This document shows, one piece after another, positions 13,261 to 24,601 of a DNA stretch of 64,000 nt. This stretch comes from Mariannaea sp. PMI_226 (lineage: Eukaryota; Ascomycota; Sordariomycetes; Hypocreales; Nectriaceae). Under the pieces are notes generated by a model. It worked only from the letters and a program-made list of their open reading frames with translations, had not been told where the DNA came from and did not search any database. The translations under genes were made by a program, and so were the position numbers. The stretch spans positions 1-64,000 of the forward strand of contig JANFOG010000015.1 in the NCBI GenBank assembly GCA_024336345.1. The letters are read 5' to 3'. Every line of letters starts with the position of its first letter. Position 1 is the first letter of the stretch.

Positions 13261-15447
13261 ATGATAAGGCACCACAGCATTGGTATGTTGTGCATCCACA
13301 TCTCATACTCCGATACTGTTGCACTTCCGGGCTAATCAGTTCTCGCAGAAGTAACATGATATTCACAACTTGCATGCAATCCCTATTGGGGACTCTCAAA
13401 CTCTGGGACGGCAGGTAGACTTGTGCATGTGGAAAAAGTTTTAGATCCTGCTTTCTCGAGGCCACCATCGCCCTCAATCTTGGTGACAATCTTTGGGACA
13501 CCTATCTTGACGAACAGAAAAGCCGCTCATATATCTTCCTGTACATTCATGAAGAAGGTCGAGTCAGTATTGTATAGAGGAGATCCGAAAAGGCCATGGT
13601 ATTCTCAGGCGCGGATTATCGACAACTGGAGCGAGGTGGCCTAGAAATACTCTCATTCGACTCTCTGCGTTAAACGTTGTCCCCTTTGCAGAGACGAAGG
13701 AAGAGATTTTCCAAGTCTGATTGAACCTGCATATATCAACATCTACTGCTCAAAGATTTGATCTAATTACTCAAAATAATCCTGGAGCATGAGCCTTATG
13801 AATGGAGCTGGGGTGGGGGAGCGATTCATCATAGCAAGGTGACCCTCTAGATTTGAATCTCACAAATCCAAATTCATTGGGTGGCAAATCTATTGATGGA
13901 CAAACTTGAATCCGATACTGACCTCGCGTCACTGTAAATAGGTCTTATGGTGTTGGATGGTGAAATAAACGCCCTTGTTTAGAACCATTATAGGTAGTAT
14001 GGTGTGGCTCTATATTCGAGAGAAGTCTGTAGAGCGATGATGGCTCACGCTGCGAACGATATGCAAGTTGTAGAAGAGAAGTTGGAATTTTATTTGGAGA
14101 GGAGGCTTGGAAACAAACACTGTCTATTCGTCCTTGGCCCTCCTCCATATCAATTACACAAGGTGTTTTTCCCGCCCTCCCCAGAGAGGCAGATAAAGTG
14201 GGCGGGATAATAATACTTGTAAGGGATATTATAATAACGTTTACAACAAATGCAACCATCGCACCCCCAAGGACAACAACCCTCCCCCCTCCAGCCGCCT
14301 AAGCAACCGTCGATTGGGTGGGCTTCGCTTTCAGGGCGTCTATTCAATGTCTAGCCGTAGAGGAGTTGATTCTGTATCTTTGTCTCCTATTTGACGGTGT
14401 ATTTCGTTCACAAAATTGACGTGTAGGCTTCAATGTTTGTTTCAAAATCGGTATATTTCCATTACAATAGAAAAGTGCACGTATAATATGAAGAATGGAA
14501 GATTCTGATCCCATCATCAGCTTATGAATGACCATGGACCATAACACCTGTTGAGCGATGGAAAGTAATCGTAGTGCATTCTCAAGGCTTCGCTAACATG
14601 AAATTTTCCTCTGTCTGTGGCTGTTACCTGGCAACCTGGCCGCGCTTCCTTTGCCACATCCAAGTCACTTCAGCCGAGTGGTAAACGTTATGTATGGTAT
14701 TGTAAGAAGCAAATTGCTACTGATTCTAGGTCAAAAGTTCTCAGCTAAAGATACGGATTTAATGAGCCAATGGGCTAAATCTTTTTGCCTAGGGGTTAAG
14801 GCGTAGTATATGTCAGATGGGTGTGTCATAATTGTAGTAAAAATGTGGTTGCAAGGAAGGATATGGCCGAACACTTGTAAGCGTAGGCTCACTCAAAGTC
14901 CCCGCCGAATGTCCAAGTAAAAACCAAGAATACACTCAAGCTAGGGGTTTTGCCCAATGCAGCAGCATCTACCAAAATGGGACCCCACCCATTCGCTTAG
15001 TACCTTAAGTGATTGACTTAGTCTAAAAGATAAGATATATTTACTTCAACTCTATATTTTAGCTTAATTTTGTGATTTCTTTAAAGTAATATCTCTTCGC
15101 CTCCTCTCAGCAAATTCGCTCAAACTATTTTATCTCGCCTTTTAAGTACATTCATACTGTGGTACATGTATCAATTGACTTGCTCTGCCAAGCCAGTTGC
15201 CCAAAGTATTTTCACTAGTAAAATCAATAGTCTTGTGGGGGCATACAGGGGGAAAGCTCAGTGGAGACTGCCTCTACGGAGCATTTCCCCCCGAGATGGC
15301 CCTTACCTAGGTATTAATTCAGCCAAAGGGAACAAAACAAAGGAGAGACACACACGAGCCTTCACCATTCCCTTGGGCTTCTTAACGTTACTTCCTAGAC
15401 GTTTTTTTTTTCTTATTTTCTTTTGTTTCCCTTCCATTGTCTTTACC
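13261..15447. other. intergenic, nothing recognised
   Basis: About 2.2 kb with only short frames. The first 400 bp may still be F-box relic. The last 300 bp is the promoter and leader of the secreted protein that starts at 15448. It includes a pyrimidine-rich stretch at 15401-15447 just before the ATG, as is common in fungal leaders. Confidence 0.5.
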
Positions 15448-16089
15448 ATGAAGGGATTTTCTCTCTTCAAAATGGCATTTGGCCTCTGCGCCTCCACAGT
15501 GCTCGGTGGTCCCTGTAAGCCCGCTACTACTGCTTCGACATCCTCCTCGTCAGTTCCCGCCTTGACCTCTACTTCTACGACATCTACGCATTCTTTGCCA
15601 ACTCAACCAGCGGGCTTTGTCAACGGCGGCTTTGACGATGACGCCGTCAGCTATGCCCCATGGACTGCCGACCTCACATACCTTTCCATGTCTCTTACCA
15701 CTACCAACCCACGCTCCGAGCCCAACGCCCTCAGCGTGTCTGTCACAACAAGCACATCACGCCATAGCTTGGAATTTTTCCAGCAACTGGATAGCTCAAT
15801 CATTGTTCCTGGAGTCCCTTACCTTATCTCTGCTTATGTTAGGGCCGATTCCGATGCAGGAAATGGCGGTTGCGCTGGATGGGTCGCTAGCTGCAGTGGA
15901 ACAGCAACTTGGATCAGCACTCTTGGTGTCCAAAGCTCAGCCTTTAACTGGGCGAAAATATCTTCATCCTGCATTTGGACTGAGGCCCAGCTCTCTGCCG
16001 GTCCTCCTTCTATCTCTGTGATTGCTAAGTTGTGCCGTTCTGGGAGCTTCGCTTTCGATGATGTCGATTTCAAATTGCGAACCCTGTAG
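15448..16089 (+). CDS. secreted protein with carbohydrate-binding-like domain
   Basis: A single exon encodes 213 aa. I chose the ATG at 15448 (context TTTACCATGA) because the next residues, MKGFSLFKMAFGLCASTVLG, form a signal peptide; the open frame extends upstream but without that signal. Residues 24-57 are a Ser/Thr-rich linker that is likely O-glycosylated. The rest (about 58-213) begins FVNGGFDDD and contains an SAYVRAD strand and four cysteines. It resembles the galactose-binding/CBM_4_9-like beta-sandwich found after linkers in many fungal secreted proteins. A role at the cell wall or in plant or insect cuticle binding is inference. There is no catalytic domain. Confidence 0.7.
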   Translation: MKGFSLFKMAFGLCASTVLGGPCKPATTASTSSSSVPALTSTSTTSTHSLPTQPAGFVNGGFDDDAVSYAPWTADLTYLSMSLTTTNPRSEPNALSVSVTTSTSRHSLEFFQQLDSSIIVPGVPYLISAYVRADSDAGNGGCAGWVASCSGTATWISTLGVQSSAFNWAKISSSCIWTEAQLSAGPPSISVIAKLCRSGSFAFDDVDFKLRTL

Positions 16090-16568
16090 ACGCCCCTGAA
16101 TTTTCGGGGACGAGTCTGCCCTCCATCCACCCTCGCCCTAGTTGCTAAGAAGCGTCACTAAGGCACGGCCTGGAAGTAAATATGTAGAGAATATTTTATC
16201 ACCTTTAAATTGTGCTTTCTCTTTATGTGAACCAGAGCCCTCGCGGCAAACCATCTTTTCTATTTAGTCATGCTTCGGACCCTGTCAATCAATCACTCGA
16301 AGTGCTAATAATACCCGCATAAATATTGGGTTTGCTCTTCTTGTGCATAAAAGCAATCACCTAGGACACGTTATCGAGTAGCCGTGGTTACCCTCCAAGT
16401 ACCAGTAACCATGAAATGGCTAGGAAACTTGTGTGATTTCAATTATCCTATGTCGCCCTCCCCCCTCATCCTCACATTCTCACGGCTGTTATTATTTTTT
16501 CCACAGTACCATCAGAGAAAGAGAAAACGGAATAAAGAGCAAAAGAGAACTACAACATTTCCCCCATT

Positions 16569-18637
16569 TCAGAGATGTGGTATCATTTGCAGCCAAGATG
16601 GCGTGTAGTACGCTCCTATCGGCACGGCTCGAAGGCTTAGAAACGACTCGACCACAAGGTAGAGTCTCGCGAGGATGTATACAAAAAGCATGCAATATCC
16701 AGGAAGCTTGTATGCAGTTGCGAATGTATTCTCCATCAGTGATTCATATGGCAGGAACCTTCTCGAAACCAAAGCACCAGCAAAAGTCAGCATGCAAAAC
16801 GCAGGCATCGTTACCATGATATCGATGGAGGCTATCTTCCACAGCAAGCGCTCAACTTCAGTAGCAAAGTACCCATCTGACACAACCAGATGGATTCCCC
16901 CATACACAGCTGGTAGGACAAACAAAAGACTGAGCAGAATGGGGCTGCTAAAGATGAAGTGAAGAATCTGATCCGGATCGGCTTGGCTATCTCCGGTGTA
17001 CTGAAAGTTTCCAGCCGAGCGAGTGAATGCGTCATGAAAGTGCTGTTCTGGATATCGGACCCGTTGACTGTCTCTGTGATAGACTGAAGGCTGTCGAATC
17101 TCTCCCTCTAGGAACTTGACTGCTTCGATAACACGCTCGAGGCGCAACATATCTGCCAACTGCAAGTCCAGCGACGGCGGAACAGGCTCGGAATCCACCC
17201 ACTCTGTAATCCAAACGCTCTCTGGAATGTCCCAGGGGTCATCATAGGAGTGCTCGTTGAACCACGAGGGTAGAACACGGCGCTGAAACCGCTCGACCTG
17301 CCAAGTCTGACTTCGGGCCACAACCCCAAGTCCGGAAGGAAGCGCCTCTCCCGCCTTCAAGATGTACTGGTTTCCCTCGATATGAACCCATTCGACCGTT
17401 TTGATGTGAAGATCATCATCTGTGAGATACTTGTACTGACTTAAATCCGTAGGATGAATCCAGACAAATGCTGGTTGTGATGGGCTTCCTTGTAGCTGAG
17501 ATGTCTGAGATGATCGTGTGGGATAGAAGATGAACTCCTCGCTGCTACGTGCATGAAACTGCTCTTGCACCATAAGAGCAATGAAGTTCTTAAACTCTGA
17601 CACATCAACGCTCATTGGGTCTGTCACATCTTTTGGTTTCTATAATCCTTTGTCAGAGCTGTGCCTTTTTTTTTGGGGGGGAGGGGGGGGGGGGCGGGTT
17701 GGGTTGGGTTGGGTTCTATGTATATTTGCGCCCTCTCCTACCTTGATCCAGAACACAAACATGACAAGTGCACAAACGACGTGTACCAGGGTGTGGATCT
17801 CTAGGAAAGAGACAGGCAATCCGTAAGCCTTCCGGACGGTGCATTGAAGCGCCATCCACAGAACTTGGACGATAATGAGGAACTTTTGCAAGGTATCCGC
17901 CTTGCTTTTGTCGTCAATGACAGCGGTAGGCACCTCGATGAAGTGGCCAAGTCTTGCGAGCTGCAATAGCCCATTGACCGAGAGTCGAAGACATCCAGAT
18001 TCGAGCGTGCCCCGTTGGGCCCATCGATTTGTGTAGTGCTGGATATCCTCTATGGGAATCTCCAGCCCTCCCATGACGACGAAGAAGCCGTATTTAATAT
18101 CGAATCTTGGACCGTCCTCCTATTTTTGTATTCATACCGCGTTAATTTTTTTTGGGTTTTTTTGGGTTCTGTCTTGGTTTGGAGTAGCTGGTGGCGAGTG
18201 GATTGTGGGTGGCTCACCTCGTCCTCTTGATGATCAGCTTTCATCTCGATACCATCGGATTGCTTCTTCTGGCGCCAGAGAGTATTCAGCTCTCGCGCAA
18301 GCCTCCGTGCGTCCATGAACTGTGACGAGGCCAGATACAAGACAACCTCAGGCGCGATGAGACCGATCACAACCCATTTTAGCTTTTCGCGGAGCATAGG
18401 AAGCTTCTTGGTGTTGGCCGGCACATTCAAGTGGAGGGCCGTGAAAATACACGCCGTCAGTGTGAGGAAGCAGCTCCAGAGAATGGTGAGGGTGCCTCGT
18501 AATTCAGAGCTGGGAACCCAAACCGGGGCTGGGATAGTCCTGAAGGCGGTGAGATTTCCTGTATTATTGAGGAGCAGCTGTTCCAGCTGGACGAGGGAAT
18601 CATCTTTGTGGACGGTATAGTTGCCATGAAGAGTCAT
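16569..18637 (-). CDS. uncharacterised seven-helix fungal membrane protein
   Basis: Three exons (18637-18218, 18119-17742, 17639-16569), all phase 0, encode 622 aa. Introns are 98 and 102 bp with GTGAGC and GTAGGA donors. The N-terminus carries putative N-glycosylation sites (NYT, NNT). Next comes a segment with the motif HLNVPA after helix 1 and MDARRLARELNTLWR after helix 2, both familiar from a large unnamed ascomycete family. I count about seven hydrophobic helices: two in exon 1, two in exon 2 and three near the C-terminus. A large soluble loop with the WxxPxDV-like start (KPKDV) lies at the beginning of exon 3. Function is unknown. The second intron contains an exceptional G/C-rich tract, listed separately. 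Confidence 0.85.
17675..17715 (+). repeat. G-tract plus (GGGTT)4 inside an intron
   Basis: The plus strand has seven G, one A, twelve G and one C, then four perfect GGGTT units (17696-17715). It lies within intron 2 of the minus-strand membrane-protein gene, so the transcript carries AACCC repeats and a long C-rich pyrimidine tract between donor and acceptor. The plus strand has clear G-quadruplex potential. Confidence 0.85.
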
Positions 18638-19179
18638 GACCCAAGTCTCTGAATGATTGATTGTGGAGGATAGAATGCCAACGATGGGTGGTCACTACGT
18701 CGAAAGCCATACTATCAATGACTTTATTGAACAGGCTGTTGTTGCCACTAGGGTGGATCAGGCACTCGTGCATCGAACTCAGCCTTCAGCCATCTGCAAG
18801 CCAACATTCTTCCTGAAGGGTGTCTGAGGCGTGCAGCACACAACAGAAACGCCTCGTCTTTTCAGCTCTCCTACATGGCTGCTGGGCCTGTGCTGGTGGA
18901 TTAGGAGGAAGAGGGGAACACACTTTTAATGACCCAAAGCCGACCAACGGCCGGCGTGTACAACAGAACAAAAAAGAGGAGAACCGGCCAAGGAAATGAA
19001 AGAGCCCAGCAGAAGCCAAGCCAACGCCAAGGAAGCATGAAGAGGAGGTATCTTGTTGGAGGAGCTGAAGGGGGCACTAAAAAGAAGCTGTTGCAGGGAT
19101 CTGAATCTAGATCCCAATAGACCCTGGTTAAGCTCTCAGAAACTAAGACAGCCACCAGAGCGGCAGGTCACACGCAAAC

Positions 19180-19220
<41 letters not shown>

Positions 19221-19414
19221 TAGCTTATACGCATGTGTGTCTCTCTCTCTTTCTCCGTGGGTGTACACAGTATTACTTCGTTCGTTTTGGATATGAATGA
19301 AAAAATATCGATCATCGAAAGTGCCCTACCACGCATCGCCCTCCAGACGAAAGGCAAACCAGAAAAAAAAAAAAAAAAGGACCAGACCTACGTGGGGACC
19401 TGGGGCTGAGAATC
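18638..19414. other. intergenic with (CA)n(TA)n microsatellite
   Basis: Upstream region of the minus-strand membrane-protein gene, and downstream flank of the first tRNA. It contains a compound microsatellite at 19183-19220 (CA repeats followed by TA repeats) and a 16-nt A run at 19363-19378. No protein gene is supported. Confidence 0.6.
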
Positions 19415-19485
19415 TCTCCCGCCGGGAATTGAACCCGGGTCTCAAGCGTGACAAGCTTGCATACTGACCACTATACTACGGAAGA
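19415..19485 (-). tRNA. tRNA-Asp (GUC)
   Basis: A 71-nt intronless tRNA read on the minus strand. The acceptor stem TCTTCCG pairs with CGGGAGA (one T-G wobble). The anticodon stem CAAGC/GCTTG closes the 7-nt loop TTGTCAC, giving anticodon GUC. The T arm contains the B-box word GGTTCAATTCC. A 16-nt T run on the transcribed strand, 36 nt downstream (19378-19363), is a likely RNA polymerase III terminator. It is identical to the copy at 20030-20100. Confidence 0.95.
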
Positions 19486-20029
19486 TGACAGGCGTTGAGC
19501 GCCTGTTGTAGCGGATTCGTTGGTCACGTGCAGCATAGCTTAACCTATGAAGTCTTCATTGAATGCAGCCAAGACGCATTTTTGTTACGGATTGGTCTTG
19601 TACCTACTTATTGTGAATGGGAACCAATGGACGTACATCTCAAATATCCATGATTCATGAGAATATTGAGTATCCTAGCAGATTGAAGGGAAAAAATGAC
19701 GCAATTTGTGTTTTTCTGTCTCTTTTTGTGGCACAGGATCCTCCGAGCCCCTCTTTACGAAATGACCAACTTCACGCATTCTCGTCGGAGAGAGACAACA
19801 GTGTGATGGGAAGACATATATATCAAATATCACCACTACCCACAAGCTGCGAAGTAAAAGGTTGCATGCCTCTCCACCATTCACAACAGAGCAGTAGTGT
19901 GAAAATGGGCAAAAGAAGAAGGAAAGGGAGAAAATGAAACAAGCAGCGGCAAAGTTGTGCGACGCAAAGAGCAAAAAGTCCATTAGTAAAAAGAAAACGA
20001 TTTACAGGTGTGTAACCTGTGGCTGGATC
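19486..20029. other. spacer between the two tRNA-Asp genes
   Basis: About 540 bp. It holds the 5' leader of the first tRNA and the 3' flank of the second, including a T5 terminator on the minus strand (19992-19988). The open frames here do not look like protein. Confidence 0.6.
19488..19506 (-). other. hairpin in the 5' leader of tRNA-Asp copy 1
   Basis: A perfect 7-bp inverted repeat, ACAGGCG-N5-CGCCTGT, begins two bases upstream of the mature tRNA 5' end. The second tRNA-Asp has a matching hairpin with a covarying base pair. Confidence 0.7.
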
Positions 20030-20100
20030 TCTCCCGCCGGGAATTGAACCCGGGTCTCAAGCGTGACAAGCTTGCATACTGACCACTATACTACGGAAGA
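20030..20100 (-). tRNA. tRNA-Asp (GUC), second identical copy
   Basis: The 71-nt sequence is identical to 19415-19485, in the same orientation and 615 bp away, with the same GUC anticodon, acceptor stem and B box. A T5 on the transcribed strand 37 nt downstream can serve as terminator. Identity plus shared leader architecture suggests a local tandem duplication kept homogeneous by selection or gene conversion. Confidence 0.95.
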
Positions 20101-20104
20101 TTGG

Positions 20105-20122
20105 CAAGCGTTGAAACGCTTG
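20105..20122 (-). other. hairpin in the 5' leader of tRNA-Asp copy 2
   Basis: Inverted repeat CAAGCG-N6-CGCTTG four bases upstream of the mature tRNA 5' end. It corresponds to the copy-1 hairpin, with one G-C pair replaced by A-T. Confidence 0.7.
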
Positions 20123-20996
20123 TGTAGTTCGAGGGGGTTGATGGCGGCGGTTTGTAATCAGTTACTAAGAACTTCACGCGATGTGCTGCCCGCCTCTCTA
20201 AACTCAAATCTTTGACATTTTATAACACTTTTTACATTAGGATAGACGGCCAACCCTTTATTCCAGCCAGATATACTTGCAGGCTTTTAGTAACCCTTCT
20301 CCCGACCTACCCTGCACATTCCGGTCTAAGACTCGGGTTGAAGGATATCAAGATGTATATTAATACTGGCACAATTGAACAAACGCGCAACTCTCCTGGA
20401 AGCATCCTGGCCTATCGGATACAGAATTGCCATAGCTTCGCTTTGGGTAAAACATTAGGCTACATATGAACATATGATCATCGTCTTCATTTGCTGCAAC
20501 CAGCGCTGATTGCCAAAACACTTCCACTTGAACTTAACCAAGTCAATGCAAGATCACACTCAAATGTCATGACCATTCGCTTTGCGAGAGGGGACACAAG
20601 AATCATCTGTTCCCTCACCACCAGTCCTCCGTTACATACTTGTCTCATACATACATGGATACACTTCTGCCTCCCCTTCTCCCCCTTTCCCATTCCCATC
20701 CCATGCCTGAAATGTATCCACTCCTGAGTTGCAAACCAAGACACGCAGACAGACCAAAATAATCCACCAAGTGCCCGGGTATCCACGAGTAGTATAAAGA
20801 TGTCCTTAGAAAACACATACTATAACACAAGGGGATGTTTCTCCTCCCCTCTTTTTTTTTTGCATCCTCACCACATCCCAGCAACACTCCTTCAGAGAAA
20901 TAACACGGGTTCGCCAGGTCTATGACAGGGGAAAACAAAAAAAAAATAATCAAGGAAAAAGAAAAAGAACACCAACAAAGTTTATGGCCTGTCCGA
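20123..20996. other. 3' flank of the striatin gene, no gene seen
   Basis: About 870 bp, expected to contain the striatin 3' UTR and polyadenylation region. Open frames on both strands are unrelated to known proteins. Confidence 0.55.
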
Positions 20997-22830
20997 CTAC
21001 CGGGCATAAACCTTGACAACTCCATCGCCTCCCGCACTCACCACCCACTTCCCGTCCTGGCTCCAAACACATGCGCAGACTCCTTCACCTCGCATTACTC
21101 GGTGACTAGTAATTTCTTGTGTACACGTGCGCTTCTCCAAGCTCCAGAATCGGAGAGATGCATCATGGCCGGCACTGACTAGCTCGCGGCCGTCAGGGCT
21201 CAGAGAAAGACTTGAGATGGCGTCTGGATGGGCAATCATGTTGTATGTACATTGACCTAATTCATTTTAGAAAGAGAGACAGCGAGAGTTAGCGGTCTGG
21301 TCGGCAGGGAGCGAACAAAACGAGCAAGACTTACCGCTGTTAGCATCGAAGAACCGAACGAACCGGTCTTCGTGTCCAGATATGATCGTTCCCTCAACTC
21401 CAGACCCGGCCATCGATCGACCTCCTCCGGTGGCCCCAGTACTCGATTCCTCCTCACCCATGTTGCCACTGTGCTGGCTTGCCTGATCCAGACCAAGAGT
21501 TGTTGCAACAACGGCATTGACACTCGTTTTTATCGTCCCATCGTATGTCTCCAAGCTGTCCATGTTGCCAATACGGTCACCAGTCCTCGTGTCGTAGACA
21601 ACGATAGCCGCATCCGAATAGGACACGACAAAGGACTCGCCCGAAGGGCCAAGCGGTGTAATGCAGGTTGGGTTTGCACCTGGGTTATCCTCACGCTTGA
21701 TTAAGTGAACCAAAGTATGGCTAAAAGGCGAGTTTGAGGCGGTTGTAGGCTGTGGCGTGTTGGAGAATCCGCTACCGGAGCTCATCGAGTTGCCTCGCAC
21801 TCGTCCTCCACGCCCGGTCATGGCTCGGTTTGTTCCAGGCTGTGGAGAGCTCAGTTGAGGAGGGGCGCTCACCGACCAGAGTCGAACTGTGCCGTCGGCA
21901 GCGCCAGAAACGACGAGGATGCGGTCCGCACTACCGTACTGGCTTGAGGTGCCAAATACGGAGCCCAAGGTAGTAGGGAGCACGCAGATGGCCCAGACTG
22001 CATCGGTGTGTCCTTCCAAGGTGGCTTTGGGATCAACCCTACCCCGTTCCCATACCCGAATGGTCGCGTCTTGGCCACCTGAAAATATCCAGCCATCGCC
22101 TATCGCACGTCCACCAGTGGAAAAGTTTGGAGCAGGGGACCACGAGGTCAAGCAGAGGACAGCTCCCGAGTGACCTCGGTGAGTAAAGTTGGCCGTCACA
22201 TCCAAATCTGAATGCGCACTGGTATGCGACCCGGTGTGGCCATCTAATCGAGGAACATGGAATCGTTTGATCATGCCATCATCACCTGCCGTGCAAATCT
22301 CGGGCTCTCCTGGACTGCCGCCACCGGAGAAGATGACAGTTCGCACTGCATCGAGGTGTCCCCTGAGACCGAACCTCAGCTTGAAATTACCGCTCTCTGC
22401 CTTCTGAGCAGCGTTTGCGGCTGCTTCGTGCTCGATGCTACGCCTTCTTGACATGGAACCTTTCCTTCTGTGGGGGTTGGCTCCTCGACTTGGAGACTTT
22501 GGGAGATTGTCTGCAGGGGGGAAGACATCTGTATCAGGTCGGTTGGGAGCCTGGTTTGGTTGCGATGTACCAGGTTCAGGAAAGGTCCCCTCTGGAAACT
22601 CCCACGCATCAGAAACTGGACCTCCCATGCGCTTTTCTCTGACCTCAGCAGGATCCTCCATGCCACCCAGAGCTTCGGCTGCATGGTTTGCTTGGGAAGG
22701 AAGGGGTCCATCCACGGCTCGAGAAGCAACCAGGACAGCTCCAGGCCAGTCGGTCGTGTTCTGGAATAATGAGGACTGGTCACTAGAAGACCTCATTATA
22801 GACTGCTGCTGCTGCTGCTGCTGCTGTTGT

Positions 22831-22880
<50 letters not shown>

Positions 22881-23740
22881 TTGTTGTTGCTGTTGCTGTT
22901 GTTGAATTTGCTGCTGCTCCGAGCTCTTTTGGGAGAAAATAGACGACCCAGGTTGCATCGGCGGCGCGTGGTTCGGCGGAGGGCCTCTTGAACTCAGATC
23001 TTGAACGTGATTCTGTGCAGGTCTCGACTGGAGCTGATATTGCCTATCCATGGGTTGCGGAGCTAGCATGCCATATCCATCAACTTCTCGCAGATCCTCA
23101 ATCATAGGTAGAGGAGGTGATTCGCGCGGAGGTTGGGGGTTTGCAGGGGTAATCATCAGATACATGAATTCGGACTGGCACTGATCGAGAAAGGTCTTTA
23201 GGTCTTGTCGCTGGGACTCCTCGTCGCCTCGATCCATCTTTTCGCCGTCAACGCCATCAACACCAGGTATCGTGTGGGTCTCCACAGAAGCTGTATGGGA
23301 GTGAGAGTTCGAGATTAGTAGACTGTGACTGTAACATGGCAGATAGTTGTAAATGGAAACTCACATTTTAGCTTTTCCTGGATCTCTGTAGCTCTCTTGC
23401 TCTTGGCGTCCTCAGCAGCCTCGGTAGCAGCAGTGCCCTTGAGCTGGGCACTCTGCTCCTTGACCTTGCGCTCAAGAATCGACACATACTTCTTGAGAGC
23501 GCGCTGAGTGGCATCGGCTCTTCTAGCCTGGCCCTCAAGGTTCGCTATACGTCCCTTCATCTCTTGCTTCTCAATCTCCCAGGCGTTTCTGTCGCGTTCG
23601 TGGCGGTGCCATTCGGTTTGCAGGAACCGCATGACGCCCTGCAAGGTATATTCGGTGGCCTGCGGGAGGTTGGAGTTGTTGCCCTGCATCATAGGCCCCA
23701 TCTCCATGCCTCCCACGCCGTTGCCAGGATTTGGGCCCAT
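20997..23740 (-). CDS. pro11: striatin (PRO11/FSR1-type), STRIPAK scaffold
   Basis: Three exons (23740-23365, 23290-21335, 21256-20997) encode 863 aa. I used the ATG at 23740; no in-frame ATG lies between it and an upstream stop. Residues 31-50 ([20 protein letters not shown]) and the following coiled coil to about 100 are the striatin N-terminal domain that binds PP2A and other STRIPAK subunits. A Gln/Pro-rich middle contains 34 consecutive glutamines (about residues 255-288). The C-terminal half is a WD40 propeller, with repeats such as [26 protein letters not shown] and the final DGVVKVYAR. In Sordaria, Fusarium and Neurospora this scaffold is needed for sexual development, hyphal fusion and virulence. 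That role is inferred from the family. Confidence 0.93.
22803..22904 (-). repeat. 34-codon polyglutamine tract in striatin
   Basis: 102 nt coding for 34 uninterrupted glutamines from mixed CAG and CAA codons, followed toward the N-terminus by Ile and QQQ. CAA interruptions occur throughout, which usually limits slippage of a pure CAG run. Confidence 0.95.
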
Positions 23741-24601
23741 CGCGGCGCGGCTCAACAATTGGTCGTGTGCATTGAGAGGAAGCGAGTTGTATAAGGGAAG
23801 CGAGTGGACGCTTCGTCGTCGCGGGCAGGAGAGCTGCTGCGCACGACCAAACCGTGGCGAGAATTAGTTTTTGAATTACCCTGTTCGAACACGGAAGAAA
23901 AATGGGTTCGTGTGTTTGTGAAGAGTGTCCGGCCGTGTCGTGAGCGTCTCGGTAGGTAGGTAGGTAGGTAGATAGTCAGGTTGGTAGGTATACCGGGGGG
24001 CGAACGGGAATTTAGAGATGAGCGTGATGGAGATGGGGATTCCTTTTTCCTGTGTGAGAGCTCCAGCCAGGTGTCTCTCTGTCTCTCTCTCTCTCTTTGG
24101 GACCAGTAGCTGTCTCTCTTTTCTGTGTTGGTGCTGGTGCCAATTAACCCCGTGCCGGGGTACGTTGTCCTTCACTGTCGCCCCGTTGCCGCCCGCTAAA
24201 AGGGAGTCTAGCCAATCAGCCACCACTTAGCTATAGATGTGAGGCTGTTAGGCATCAACTTTGACCAATCTTGGGTGAGATGGACTCAACATATGCCCCC
24301 TGGATACCTAAGGTAAGCACTGTTGCTGGGTGCGCTGGAAAAAGGCAAGAAAAAAAGGGAAAGGAACCTAGGGGCTAAAAAAAGCAAACTACCGCACACA
24401 GGCATATATAAGGTCCTTGATAGATATTCAATATGATAAGCGTTGTGGCTACCTATATGAACCCATATCATAAAGTACCCTTTCCATGAACGGAAATTGG
24501 TCTCAGCCAACAATCGACTGGACGGCCAGTCTTGGCATTCACGTTCGACGATGACCATAACGTCCCCCCGCAATATTCCCTCCCAAAACTCACCAACTTC
24601 T
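23741..24601. other. striatin promoter/leader and RAD14 3' flank
   Basis: Spacer between two minus-strand genes. Near 23951-23992 is a short GTAG tandem array (five units), and CT-dinucleotide runs follow at about 24075-24097. These are plausible parts of the striatin 5' leader and promoter. No additional coding gene is supported. Confidence 0.6.

Noticed and set aside
12910..13650. HET-domain (heterokaryon incompatibility) pseudogene
   Set aside because: A WxDAxCINQ-type motif was sought and not found; the F-box-like pattern explains the visible residues better.
13945..14347. Overlapping frames on both strands, one Cys-rich, as small secreted proteins
   Set aside because: Neither has a signal peptide from an ATG nor a splice model that joins one to it.
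15166..15447. N-terminal extension of the secreted protein frame
   Set aside because: The added residues precede the signal peptide and lack protein-like composition; the ATG at 15448 gives a proper secretory start.
17696..17715. Interstitial telomere repeat
   Set aside because: The unit is GGGTT, not TTAGGG; it is a simple repeat next to a G tract.
22435..22905. 156-codon plus-strand frame ending in polycysteine
   Set aside because: Antisense shadow of the striatin polyglutamine repeat (CTG/TTG read as TGC/TGT).
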